A DNA stretch of 64,000 nt from Theionarchaea archaeon (lineage in GTDB: Archaea; Methanobacteriota_B; Thermococci; Methanofastidiosales; SZ-28-30), in NCBI GenBank assembly GCA_018992685.1, contig JACVGT010000003.1, positions 139,050-203,049 of the forward strand, read 5' to 3'. The notes beneath the pieces were generated by a model. It was not told where the DNA came from. It made no database searches and saw only the letters and a program-made list of their open reading frames with translations. The position numbers and the translations under genes are program-made. Below, in pieces: positions 54,054 to 62,441 of the stretch. Every line of letters starts with the position of its first letter. Position 1 is the stretch's first letter.

Positions 54054-56351
54054 TTATTGGAGTGCGGTCTCATATATCGTGAAGGCATTGGACAACTCAT
54101 GCAGGATATCGCCAATCCACGTTCTTGCAGCTTTGAATGTGTTTTCCCGGTCACTTCCTGCTATGATAATGATCGTTTGTCCCTCAGAGAATACATTGTA
54201 TTTAACAAAGACTTTTTGAGCTCCTTCTTCTTCCAAAGACGCTTTCTCTTCCTCTGTCAGGAGCAGGCTTACCACGTCGGTGACCACCCGTGCTTGATGT
54301 CCTCCCAGGATGACTAGGTGTTTTCGGGATTTCAGTGCTTCAAGGCACACGTGACATGAGCTCTTCTCCACAGGAAATCCCTGCCTGTGTAACATGCTAA
54401 CCACGAACTCCCCCGCTTCTTCGTCAAAGGCATTGTTAACCACGGTGACAGGTTCAGTGACATCGTACACCAGGAACCCGTGATCTTCAACAGTAACCTC
54501 TCCCGGATTGTCAACAGTCTCTGGAGACGACAGGAATGGATAGAACGTACCACTGGCCACTGGCCATCCCGTGTGCAGGCGGATCTCCTGGAGGTCTGGG
54601 GTACTGTCTGAAATTCCAGACAAGTTTAAAACTCTCAATATGAGCGTATTTTCCTTTACAAAGGGCAGGATAATTATTCTCTCTGCATCGACCTCAAAAA
54701 TAGCGGGTATGTCCAGTGCTTCTAGAACGGCTGAGAAATCAGACGTGGCCTCTTCTCCATTTCCTCTCTCTTCTGGAATCCACCAGTCGTAAAAGGGCCG
54801 GACGTCACGATAGTACTCCATTCCCACGGGCGGAACCATTACAGCGTATTCAGGTAGTGGATTGACGGTTCGTTCTTCCCCCCATTCATCATATTGACCC
54901 GCCTCTCCCGTTGCCACAACCTGACCTCCCTGTTCCACAAATGCTTTCACCTTCTCAATATCTGTATCTCCCATGCAGGCTGTATTGGGTAGTATCACTG
55001 TATGGAACGCATCCAGATCATCGAGCGAGAAGAGAACCTTGTAGGGAACATTGAATTCCAGAAGCATCATGGATATTCCCATGAACTCAGTGTAAAAGTC
55101 TCCTTCATACTCATGCTGGTAGAAATCAATGGTGCCCTTAGAGTAGTACACTCCCACATTCGCCCACATCTCTGGACCGTGGTAATACTCAGCATACTGA
55201 TCAATCCAGGCGAAGATCTTCTTCTGCTGGGTCAGATCAGCTGTCCCAGACATGTATGGTGCTTTTGTGTCGTAGAAATTGCACCCTGCAGTCAGGACAG
55301 AGGCAGAAAGCATTCTTTGACCTTCACCATCAGAGGAATACGCCAGAATCCATGACGGGTGGTCTGTGTCCAGTCCTCTGTAAAAAAGATAGGTGGCCAA
55401 GTCCCTCAGATAGTTGTAATAATCATGTGTTTTCTCACTATATGACGCTGCAGGATATTCATGCGCCAGACAGTCTGTAACCCTTCTCAGGAGGACAGGG
55501 CTCCACGCCTCCCTCACACTTCCCACGTCAATGCCGTGCCAGTGTTCTACAATGAGTTCGCACACAGGATTGACTGCCTTTATGGCATCGTTCAATTCTT
55601 TGATGAAGCTGGTGATAACATTCTGTCTCCATAGAATCCAGGTTTTCCAGGTCTTATCATCCCAGTCAACAGTATCAGGAAGCCTTGATCCTGTATCTTC
55701 TCTGAATTTCCGTCTGCAGTCTTCACAGTGGCAGGCCCAGTTGTCTTCCCAGTCTCCGAAATCACAGAGGAATTTGGGAATGTCAACCCAGATGCCGTCA
55801 ATGCCAGTACCAGCCAGCCTCCTGAAATTGGATTTGACTATCTGGCTGTATTCAGGGTCATTGGGACACAGCCATACATCCTCATCAACCTCACCCACCC
55901 AGAAGGCTACATCCCCGTAGAAGACTGCTTTCCTTCCGTCCATGCCTACCTGCAGCCACTCGGGGTGGTCTGTGTAGATACTGTGGGTTCCCTCGTCGGC
56001 TGCACCATCTTTGTTGCGATCAACGTCAGGAGTGACGATTTCCAGGGGCCCCTGGTAGATGATTAATGCCATATCAGGGTAGTTTTCATGAAGGTATGCG
56101 GAGGCCTTCTCGAGAAACTGAAGGTCAGATGACCAGTCCCCCTCCAGCAGGGGATCTGAAACCCAGGTTAAAATGACTGACTGACCCCCCTCATGAAGTT
56201 CATCAATAGTCTCTGTCATTTCCTGGTCTGTCATATCTGGCCAGAGGACGCCTCCTGCAATACGTGCTGAATCAATCCAGGATTGCTGGGTTGCTGCTGG
56301 TATCAATGATACAAGTAAGAAGATGATGATCAGGCACGATGCTCGTCTCAT
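54054..56351 (-). CDS. Secreted glycoside hydrolase-like protein with glutamine-amidotransferase-like domain
   Basis: A 765-residue protein with a signal peptide (LIIIFLLVSLIPAATQQ). A TIM-barrel region (about 30-400) has GTGIDGIWVDIPKF and the CxxC-like HCEDCRRKFRED found in family-6-like putative glycosyl hydrolases. A beta-galactosidase-trimerisation/GATase-like domain follows (AFHTVILPNTACM, AFVEQGGQVVATGE). The C-terminal 130 residues have a short S-layer-type repeat (VILGGHQARVVTDVVS, IIAGSDRENTFKAAR). Extracellular polysaccharide breakdown is likely; the substrate is unknown. Confidence 0.8.
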   Translation of the reverse strand: MRRASCLIIIFLLVSLIPAATQQSWIDSARIAGGVLWPDMTDQEMTETIDELHEGGQSVILTWVSDPLLEGDWSSDLQFLEKASAYLHENYPDMALIIYQGPLEIVTPDVDRNKDGAADEGTHSIYTDHPEWLQVGMDGRKAVFYGDVAFWVGEVDEDVWLCPNDPEYSQIVKSNFRRLAGTGIDGIWVDIPKFLCDFGDWEDNWACHCEDCRRKFREDTGSRLPDTVDWDDKTWKTWILWRQNVITSFIKELNDAIKAVNPVCELIVEHWHGIDVGSVREAWSPVLLRRVTDCLAHEYPAASYSEKTHDYYNYLRDLATYLFYRGLDTDHPSWILAYSSDGEGQRMLSASVLTAGCNFYDTKAPYMSGTADLTQQKKIFAWIDQYAEYYHGPEMWANVGVYYSKGTIDFYQHEYEGDFYTEFMGISMMLLEFNVPYKVLFSLDDLDAFHTVILPNTACMGDTDIEKVKAFVEQGGQVVATGEAGQYDEWGEERTVNPLPEYAVMVPPVGMEYYRDVRPFYDWWIPEERGNGEEATSDFSAVLEALDIPAIFEVDAERIIILPFVKENTLILRVLNLSGISDSTPDLQEIRLHTGWPVASGTFYPFLSSPETVDNPGEVTVEDHGFLVYDVTEPVTVVNNAFDEEAGEFVVSMLHRQGFPVEKSSCHVCLEALKSRKHLVILGGHQARVVTDVVSLLLTEEEKASLEEEGAQKVFVKYNVFSEGQTIIIIAGSDRENTFKAARTWIGDILHELSNAFTIYETALQ

Positions 56352-56699
56352 GATCTATGTGACCTGTCCATTGATATAAGTCTATGGTGACGTTGTCAGA
56401 AGATGAAATCCGGCACTATCTCATCGCAAAGTAGAGTTCAAAAGGGAAGTCACAAAAGTATCTGAGTACGTAGAATGAAGGCTTCGGGAAAGAGATTACC
56501 AAAATCAATTCCTTAGATTGGCAAAATACCCATGCAGTGCGTTTTAACACCTTTTTGATGTTATCTGCTAGCTCATTCAATTCGTTCTTTGAAAATTCTT
56601 CTACATTTCCACTGGCACACTAGTATGCACAATCCTGCAGCAGCTGGAATTGATATTAAAAACACAAAGCTTTTATAAATTAGTTACAATATGAGAGTG
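56352..56699. other. Intergenic region with the HTH-gene promoter
   Basis: About 350 nt without a gene. TATA TTTTATAAAT (56671-56680) on the plus strand is 25 nt from the ATG at 56700. Base composition shifts to AT-rich here and stays so to about 60.1 kb. Confidence 0.5.
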
Positions 56700-56948
56700 A
56701 TGGATGATAAATTAGGCGAAGAGATTATCAGAAAGCTTGAGATGCTAATCAGGATAACAGCAATCAGTGCAGTCAGGGACGAAAGCCTTGAAGACAAGAT
56801 AAGGATACTATCAACTGCTGGGCTCAAGAATACAGAAATCGCTGATATATTAGGGAAGAGTCAGTCGAACATAGGAGTAAGGCTTTCGATGATCAGAAAG
56901 AAAAAGGCAAAAATCGTCGAAAATGAGTGTGAAGAATCTCAACAATGA
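56700..56948 (+). CDS. Small helix-turn-helix protein
   Basis: An 82-residue protein starting MDDKLGEEIIRKLEMLIRIT. The helix-turn-helix is ILSTAGLKNTEIADILGKSQ followed by SNIGVRLSMIRKKKAK, like a sigma-region-4 or CRP-type helix pair. The short N-terminal coil resembles those of the neighbouring winged-helix genes. The ATG at 56691 and a GTG at 56697 are also in frame, but the TATA spacing favours 56700. Confidence 0.7.
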   Translation: MDDKLGEEIIRKLEMLIRITAISAVRDESLEDKIRILSTAGLKNTEIADILGKSQSNIGVRLSMIRKKKAKIVENECEESQQ

Positions 56949-57023
56949 AAATCCAAAATCAGATTGCCGAAAATCAAGATACCAAAGGAAATGTTCTAAA
57001 TGGGCCCGATATATGGGTTGACA

Positions 57024-57851
57024 TCATGATATACTCAATTTGCTGTATGCAAAGAGTATTCTCGCTGTGTCAGTCCCATCAATTACGCAATAATAGAGTT
57101 TCATATTCTTGCTTCCGCTAAGATTGGAAACGCATGTCTCTAGTAGTTTTATGACATCCGTATCTATCTCTCCAACATGCTGAACTACAAACAATTCTGC
57201 TGGTTCTGTCATAAGTCTCAATACCTGATTTCCTCTCTTTCCACATTTGTCTATTGTGAGTTTTCTTACAGAGGGACCTTTAAGAAGAAAAGCTGTGCTT
57301 ATTCTTTTCCCTCTTAAAATGATGCGAGAAGAATAGAGATCACTTCTTTCACCTCCCCAATCCTCAGGGATGAATTTCTCCCCAATAATGGAGGCCAATG
57401 ATTCTTTTAATTTTCTTTCACTCATTTTCACAGGGACAAAATCTTTGACAGCCTTAGGATTAACATTCCTGACTTTCCTAAAGGAATCAATGTCATCAAC
57501 ATATACTCTTTCACAAGAGGTTGAAATATCCGAAGATTTCGATATTTTCGCCTTTCTCTTGATTTCTTTCAGAACAGGTTCGAATTCATAATTCAGTCTG
57601 GTCAGGAGATCTACCAATAGTCTTCTCTTGGTTGTTGTGGTGTTGATTCTGAAAAAATCGGTCTTGATCTTGTTCATTTCCCTGATGAAGGTCTCTTCAT
57701 CCGGAATGCGTGAATTCTCCTCTACCCAAGACAAATAGACTTGAGAAGCTCTGATCGGAAAATCATCACTTGGTTCCAAACCTTCTGCTCTTATAAAATC
57801 CATGACAAGAGAAAGTATCCTTTTCTTCTTGCTCTTAGAAATAACTGGCAT
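57024..57851 (-). CDS. Conserved 275-residue protein of unknown function
   Basis: The N-terminal half is helical and basic. The C-terminal half is alpha/beta with EKFIPEDWGGERSDLYSSRI, GKRISTAFLLKGPSVRKLTI, RLMTEPAELFVVQHVGEID and a final LYYCVIDGTDTARILFAY. I recall similar C-terminal domains in bacterial proteins of unknown function. The acidic and lysine residues around SDLYSSR...AFLLKG could fit a PD-(D/E)XK-like nuclease core, but I cannot confirm this. It is the last gene of a six-gene unit whose other members are winged-helix proteins. Confidence 0.7.
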   Translation of the reverse strand: MPVISKSKKKRILSLVMDFIRAEGLEPSDDFPIRASQVYLSWVEENSRIPDEETFIREMNKIKTDFFRINTTTTKRRLLVDLLTRLNYEFEPVLKEIKRKAKISKSSDISTSCERVYVDDIDSFRKVRNVNPKAVKDFVPVKMSERKLKESLASIIGEKFIPEDWGGERSDLYSSRIILRGKRISTAFLLKGPSVRKLTIDKCGKRGNQVLRLMTEPAELFVVQHVGEIDTDVIKLLETCVSNLSGSKNMKLYYCVIDGTDTARILFAYSKLSIS

Positions 57852-57860
57852 CCAATCCCC

Positions 57861-58244
57861 TTACATATCGTTTATTCCGAATTCTTGCTTCAGGATTCGG
57901 CTGATCCCAAGAATTCTATCCACCTTTCTTTTCCTGTAAATGCGATGGCCTTCACTCGTTAATTTCCATAATTCAATTAGCCCTTCATTCTTCAGGCTGG
58001 TCAATTCCCGGGATACGTTGGATTCTTTCATTTGAAGAAGCTCCGTGATATCATCAACCGTTCTTTTTTCATTTACAGCTAAAAAGACCTCAGCTTTCCT
58101 TTTTGATTTTCCAAAAAAGCTCATGATCTCAGCCAGTATGTTGTCTTTATTTGCTTTTGTAAGCAGTTCCATCGAGCAATCTATAGCTTCCAGATGCCAT
58201 TTTATTTCTCTAATGTCTCTCGTGGCTTCATCGCTCTCAACCAT
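57861..58244 (-). CDS. Winged-helix (MarR-like) small regulator
   Basis: A 127-residue protein starting MVESDEATRDIREIKWHLEA. The winged helix is TVDDITELLQMKESNVSREL followed by TSLKNEGLIELWKLT and a wing. The start at 58244 lies 4 nt after the previous gene stop; a longer frame to 58307 overlaps that gene. It is the most divergent of the five winged-helix genes in this locus and ends 9 nt before the 275-residue gene. Confidence 0.75.
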   Translation of the reverse strand: MVESDEATRDIREIKWHLEAIDCSMELLTKANKDNILAEIMSFFGKSKRKAEVFLAVNEKRTVDDITELLQMKESNVSRELTSLKNEGLIELWKLTSEGHRIYRKRKVDRILGISRILKQEFGINDM

Positions 58245-58248
58245 TTCA

Positions 58249-58563
58249 TCACTTCCCAATCGGAAATATCTTTTTATAGAATTTGCCACCAGGTTTGTCA
58301 ACTTCATAGATAATGCCCAGTTCTTCCCATTCCGCTAGGATTGGTGACAAAGTTCCACTAGTGACACCTATGATGTCTGCTATTTCATTTACGCTATGAG
58401 CCCCATCACATGCATTGTACCCCCTGATGTAATTTTGCTTCAAATTATTCCGCTTTCCATGCACAACAATTTCTCTCACTTCATCTTCGTCGAAGGCAAT
58501 TCTTCTTAGAAGGGAAATTATGATCTCATTTTGTTCGATGATCTTTTCTAGTTCCTGTTTCAT
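58249..58563 (-). CDS. Winged-helix small regulator of the CDG type
   Basis: A 104-residue protein starting MKQELEKIIEQNEIIISLLR (N-terminal coil). It then has YNACDGAHSVNEIADIIGVT, SGTLSPILAEWEELGIIYEV and a wing GGKFYKKIF. It shares the xxCDGxxxxxEIAxxxxV start with the proteins at 59085 and 59432. The start is the ATG at 58563; the longer frame to 58602 lacks a ribosome site. Confidence 0.75.
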   Translation of the reverse strand: MKQELEKIIEQNEIIISLLRRIAFDEDEVREIVVHGKRNNLKQNYIRGYNACDGAHSVNEIADIIGVTSGTLSPILAEWEELGIIYEVDKPGGKFYKKIFPIGK

Positions 58564-58598
58564 GCTAACACCTTCAGGTTTCTGACGTTGAACGTGGT

Positions 58599-58712
58599 TC
58601 ATAGATGCCTCTTATTCTTCCTCATCTCTAGATCCCTGGTTGCTCGTCTCAGCAAGAACTCTTCCTCATGCTCTAGCAATCTCTTGAAGACATCTTCATT
58701 CTTCTTGCTCAT
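58599..58712 (-). CDS. Possible 37-codon miniprotein
   Basis: From the ATG at 58712 (overlapping the upstream gene by 17 nt) the frame reads MSKKNEDVFKRLLEHEEEFL then a basic stretch to TGA. It fills the only gap in an otherwise contiguous operon and has amphipathic character. It may be real or chance. Confidence 0.35.
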   Translation of the reverse strand: MSKKNEDVFKRLLEHEEEFLLRRATRDLEMRKNKRHL

Positions 58713-59085
58713 TCACATCAACTTCCTCTACGATTTCTTCATTCTTCTTTTCAGCCGATTCGGTCTCCGGGGGCTGTATGCCTACTTCTTCCAATGAAAA
58801 GACCTTACGATATCTCTTCTTGTAATCTGGATGAATTTCCATTATACCCATAGCACACCATTTTTTCCAATGATTTCTCACAGTTTTTGACGCAACACCT
58901 GCAATCTTTGCAATTTCAGGGCTGCTTCTACCATCACTTAATTCATATATGAGTTTTTTGGAAATATCATCTAGCTCTGATTCCAGAATCACTTTGACGT
59001 TCTGCATGCCCTGAAATTTCGTCCACTTTAGGATTTCTTCTAACACTTCCAGGAGCTTCCTGCTGGATTCCACCTCCTCCTTCAC
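58696..59085 (-). CDS. Winged-helix small regulator with acidic tail
   Basis: A 129-residue protein: N-terminal coil (EVESSRKLLEVLEEILKWTK), then YELSDGRSSPEIAKIAGVAS, KTVRNHWKKWCAMGIMEIHP, and a Glu-rich C-terminal tail of about 30 residues. Its start overlaps the previous stop by one base (TGATG type). Same architecture as its neighbours apart from the tail. Confidence 0.75.
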   Translation of the reverse strand: MKEEVESSRKLLEVLEEILKWTKFQGMQNVKVILESELDDISKKLIYELSDGRSSPEIAKIAGVASKTVRNHWKKWCAMGIMEIHPDYKKRYRKVFSLEEVGIQPPETESAEKKNEEIVEEVDVNEQEE

Positions 59086-59384
59086 TAAATCACCCTTTGT
59101 GGAAAGCGCTTTCCATCTTCTAATCTGAAAGTAACAAGGCCTTCATCTTCCAAGTCCTTGATGGTCAGGCGAACATATTCGCCTGAAACTCTAGCCTTCT
59201 TTGCAATCTCACTCATTTCGTTGCGTCCATCACAAAGCTCATATATCTTCTGCTTCTTTGGAGTTGAGAGAATTGTATACCTCTTTTCCATCATATCCTT
59301 GCTGGCAATGACCTTTAGTAGAGCAATGACTTGATCCAGTTTTCCTTCGAGTGATCTTAGATCACTTGATGTTTCTGATGTCAT
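59085..59384 (-). CDS. Winged-helix small regulator, first gene of the array
   Basis: A 99-residue protein starting MTSETSSDLRSLEGKLDQVI. The core is YELCDGRNEMSEIAKKARVS, GEYVRLTIKDLEDEGLVTFR, and a short wing. The ATG at 59384 is 25 nt from the shared TATA, so it is leaderless; a longer frame to 59507 crosses the promoter. It leads a minus-strand unit down to 57024. Confidence 0.78.
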   Translation of the reverse strand: MTSETSSDLRSLEGKLDQVIALLKVIASKDMMEKRYTILSTPKKQKIYELCDGRNEMSEIAKKARVSGEYVRLTIKDLEDEGLVTFRLEDGKRFPQRVI

Positions 59385-59403
59385 AGTATTCTGTAGACAA
59401 TAA

Positions 59404-59414
59404 CATTTAAATAG
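59404..59414. promoter_or_regulatory. Symmetrical TATA box shared by divergent winged-helix genes
   Basis: The sequence CATTTAAATAG contains the palindrome ATTTAAAT. Its centre (59408-59409) is about 25 nt from the minus-strand ATG at 59384 and about 24 nt from the plus-strand TTG at 59432. One TATA box can therefore serve two leaderless mRNAs in opposite directions. No second TATA is visible between the starts. Confidence 0.6.
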
Positions 59415-59431
59415 TTTACTGTTAAGTTTAC

Positions 59432-59770
59432 TTGGGTGATCACATAGGAAAGAAAGAAGACATAGAAGTACTCTGGCAGATAAACAAAAACCTAGAGGAA
59501 ATCTCAATCAAGATAGATCAGCTAATCTCCTTGTACAGGTTTGTCCAAGAACATGAACTCGAATGCTTCAGAGAAAAAGTACTTGGGAAATCAAAGATCA
59601 GGAGAGAGATCTACGGCATGTGCGATGGAACAAAAACAGTCCAAGAAATAGCACGAAGGGCAAACAGATCAATTCAACATGTCAGTATGATTCTCAAGAC
59701 ACTGGAAAGAGGTAGACTGATTGAATCAAGAGAAGTGGGAAAGAAAAAGTACTATATCCGGATAGCATAA
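59432..59770 (+). CDS. Winged-helix small regulator, divergent member
   Basis: A 112-residue protein from a TTG start. The N-terminal coil is EDIEVLWQINKNLEEISIKI and the core is YGMCDGTKTVQEIARRANRS, IQHVSMILKTLERGRLIESR, with the wing GKKKYYIRIA. It is closest in pattern to the genes at 59085 and 58249, and so belongs to the same paralogous set transcribed the other way. Confidence 0.75.
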   Translation: MGDHIGKKEDIEVLWQINKNLEEISIKIDQLISLYRFVQEHELECFREKVLGKSKIRREIYGMCDGTKTVQEIARRANRSIQHVSMILKTLERGRLIESREVGKKKYYIRIA

Positions 59771-59870
59771 TGACCTTGAGGTGGCAGGATAGATACAAAT
59801 GTCATTGGGACAACAGATTGGATCGCAGCGATTACGATGGATGAAAGAATTCTCAGGAAAAGGAAACATG

Positions 59871-60080
59871 TCAAGAAAGAAGTTCCACCTCAAGCTCTAA
59901 CAAAGAGGGTATCTCTATTTGCTCTCCTCTCTCAAGCAATTCAAGAAAGTGTACTTCAACAGCCTTTTTTATATTATTAATCAGTTCATCCAGAGTCCCC
60001 CCCTGTGTGAAAATATTCTCTCCGATCCCACGGGCGCACCGACACTCACTATCATTATATACTTCCATTTTCACGAGCAT
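59871..60080 (-). CDS. HicB-like antitoxin family protein (orphan)
   Basis: A 69-residue protein with the HicB fold pattern: VKMEVYNDSECRCARGIGEN, GGTLDELINNIKKAVEVHFL and a C-terminal beta strand. HicB proteins neutralise the HicA RNase toxin; solitary copies are common in archaea. No HicA is visible on either side, so a toxin partner is absent or unlinked. It lies at the end of the AT-rich winged-helix segment. Confidence 0.65.
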   Translation of the reverse strand: MLVKMEVYNDSECRCARGIGENIFTQGGTLDELINNIKKAVEVHFLELLERGEQIEIPSLLELEVELLS

Positions 60081-60280
60081 TGCTGTCTTGAGTAATTTGG
60101 ATTATTGAACTTTGTGGACTTATTGGCTGTCTTCGAACCTCCCCATGACGTTCCTATTCGAACAAGGAATCCCTGACGGCATAAGCATCACAGCTCATTC
60201 TCGCTCATCACAAGGCAAGAAGATACCAAACTAGGAGTGATAATACAAACCTTTTTTAGGTTCCATCCTTCACCACCCTC

Positions 60281-61066
60281 ATGAAAAAATTGGTCTTGGC
60301 CCTTTTCATGCTTGGGACGCTGGCCGCATCTCAAGGAAGAATAGCATGGTACGGGGAACGAGAATTTGACGAAAATGTGGCATCCCTGGAGCGGCAGGGA
60401 TACACTGTGAAGTACGTTGACAGTATTGATGAGAAAACGCTCTCCCGATACGACGTTCTTGTAGTCTGCCTTGCTGAACCATCCCAGAAGGAAAAAGAAG
60501 CAATCCTGGACTTTGTGGAAGCAGGAGGTGGTCTCCTGATCCTCTATAACGCCATGACACACAGCAGCATTGAAGAGGTACTCTCCGGGTATCAGCTGGA
60601 AAAAACAGCTGAAGGAGACAGCAACATTGTCTTCCCATTTCTGCCAGAAGATAAAATAGATGAGCTGAGGAAGAGAATCTCCATTTCTCAGAAAGGAAAA
60701 GGAAGAACGCTCGCGGTGGGATACGATCCTGTGGCGTTCCAGGCAGTGAGTCTGCTATTTGACGTGGACAAGCTACTCGAATTCGGGATGGACTGGCTCT
60801 GTCAGGATTGGCATGCAGAACAGACACAGAGTGAGATAGCCAAGAACCGATTTTCACTTGCCGTGGTGCTGGGAATTGTGGCAGTTGCTCTGATAGCGGG
60901 ATATGTCTTGTACAGAAAGAGGAAGCTGAAAGCACCAGAGAAACCTGAGTCGAAGGAATCAGAAAAAGCAGAAAAAATACGAGAGTTGAAGGCGAGATTT
61001 GTATACGGGGAGGTTTCAAGGGACGAATATCAGAGAGAACTGGAAAGACTGGAACATTCTGATTGA
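60281..61066 (+). CDS. Membrane protein with GATase-like ectodomain and SHOCT-like tail
   Basis: A 261-residue protein with a signal peptide (KKLVLALFMLGTLAASQG). An alpha/beta ectodomain of class-I glutamine-amidotransferase type follows (YDVLVVCLAEPSQKEKEAIL, EAGGGLLILYNAM), without a visible catalytic cysteine. A membrane helix (SLAVVLGIVAVALIAGYVLY near 190) comes next. The cytoplasmic charged tail ends in a SHOCT-like motif (LKARFVYGEVSRDEYQRELE). The ATG is 25 nt from TATA CCTTTTTTAGG at 60250-60260. Binding or scaffold role, unknown. Confidence 0.72.
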   Translation: MKKLVLALFMLGTLAASQGRIAWYGEREFDENVASLERQGYTVKYVDSIDEKTLSRYDVLVVCLAEPSQKEKEAILDFVEAGGGLLILYNAMTHSSIEEVLSGYQLEKTAEGDSNIVFPFLPEDKIDELRKRISISQKGKGRTLAVGYDPVAFQAVSLLFDVDKLLEFGMDWLCQDWHAEQTQSEIAKNRFSLAVVLGIVAVALIAGYVLYRKRKLKAPEKPESKESEKAEKIRELKARFVYGEVSRDEYQRELERLEHSD

Positions 61067-61105
61067 CGGGGAACCCTCTCGGATGAAAAAGAATAAAGAA
61101 AGGAA

Positions 61106-62317
61106 TTACATCTGAGGAGCGTCTCTTCCCTCATACGTGAATCTGAATCCAGTATCCTTGTCTGGTGGATTTTCCTTCAATATCACACTTGAAGCCACCA
61201 CTCGCTGTATCTGGTTCGTTCCCTCATAGATCTGCAGCAGCTTTGCGTCTCGCATCAGTTTCCCAGCAGGATACTCTTCCAGGTACCCATACCCGCCCAT
61301 GATCTGCACACAGTCTACTGCATTCTGCATGGCAGCATCAGAAGCGAAATACTTGGCGAAAGCAGATTCTTTACTGTTCCTCATCCCGTTATCGGCCAGC
61401 CAGGCTGCATACCGTGTCAGCCACCGAGCAGCCTCTGTCCTGCAGTCCATGTCAGACAATGTGAAAGAAATCCCCTGGTTCGCTCCAATGGGCTTACCAA
61501 ATTGATGGCGAATATTGCTGAATTTTGCAGCCTCGTGCACGCATCTCTGGGCAACTCCAGTGGCAATGGCTGCAATTCCTGCTCTGGTCTTGTCCAATGT
61601 CATCATGGCAATCTTGAACCCATCTCCCACCTTGCCAATGAGACAATCCTCCGGTATATGCACATCTGTGAACATGACTTCTGACTGCACCGAGTTTTTC
61701 TGGCCCATCTTCCTTTCTATGTGGCCAATTTCCACACCCTTTGAGTCTGCAGGTACCATGAAACAGGCCAGCCCCTTGTACCCTTTTGAGGGATCAGTAG
61801 TGACAAACACACTATGCAAAGAAGCGAGCGGAGCATTGGTAATAAAACATTTCGCTCCATTAATCACCCATCCATCTCCCTCTTTTGTGGCTGTAGTCTT
61901 GATGGATGCTGCGTCAGAGCCAGATTCCCTTTCTGTCAAACAAAATGCTCCAAATTGTACCTTTTTCCCCGTGATCAAGGGTGTAATATATTTCTTGAGC
62001 TGTTCCATAGTGGCACCAATCAGAATGGGAGCAAAAGCCAGGTTGTTGCACATGATGGAGGTGGCCAACCCTGCACATCCATACCCAGTTGCCTCTGATA
62101 CCAGTGTCTCTTCAACCAGTGAGCGTCCTGGACCACTTGCTTCTTTCGGTACATGCAAATTCATTAATCCCCATTCGTATGCTTTCTGGACTACGTCCAT
62201 GGGACACTCATCTTTTCTCTCGAGATCAGCAGCCACTGGTGTAATATATTCATGAGTGAACTCTTTTGCCTTGTTGAAGAGTTCTTCTTCTCCTGATGAC
62301 AGCTTAAAGTCTACCAT
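61106..62317 (-). CDS. Acyl-CoA dehydrogenase
   Basis: A 403-residue acyl-CoA dehydrogenase: FCLTERESGSDAASIKTTAT binds FAD, VQSEVMFTDVHIPEDCLIG is the middle beta domain, and the catalytic Glu is in LLQIYEGTNQIQR. The RHQFGKPIGANQGISF region closes the substrate pocket. It oxidises an acyl-CoA, passing electrons to an ETF not present here. I chose ATG 62317 with GAGGAACG upstream; the frame starts 21 nt earlier. TATA TATTTAAATG at 62351-62360. Confidence 0.93.
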   Translation of the reverse strand: MVDFKLSSGEEELFNKAKEFTHEYITPVAADLERKDECPMDVVQKAYEWGLMNLHVPKEASGPGRSLVEETLVSEATGYGCAGLATSIMCNNLAFAPILIGATMEQLKKYITPLITGKKVQFGAFCLTERESGSDAASIKTTATKEGDGWVINGAKCFITNAPLASLHSVFVTTDPSKGYKGLACFMVPADSKGVEIGHIERKMGQKNSVQSEVMFTDVHIPEDCLIGKVGDGFKIAMMTLDKTRAGIAAIATGVAQRCVHEAAKFSNIRHQFGKPIGANQGISFTLSDMDCRTEAARWLTRYAAWLADNGMRNSKESAFAKYFASDAAMQNAVDCVQIMGGYGYLEEYPAGKLMRDAKLLQIYEGTNQIQRVVASSVILKENPPDKDTGFRFTYEGRDAPQM

Positions 62318-62441
62318 GATCGTTCCTCCTGAGGTCACCTTGTTCAGGCCTATTTAAATGTTTACATGTGCCTATGGTGCTCAATTTAACCCATCGAGGA
62401 TAGCCAAAAACCCGGGAAACTGAGGGAAATGCAGAATACCA

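Noticed and set aside
59771..59870. HicA toxin next to the HicB-like gene
   Set aside because: Neither strand gives the GSH-containing HicA core; only short out-of-frame ORFs.
60306..61019. 237-codon minus-strand ORF
   Set aside because: Shadow of the SHOCT-type membrane protein; Ser/Cys/Arg-rich without any pattern.
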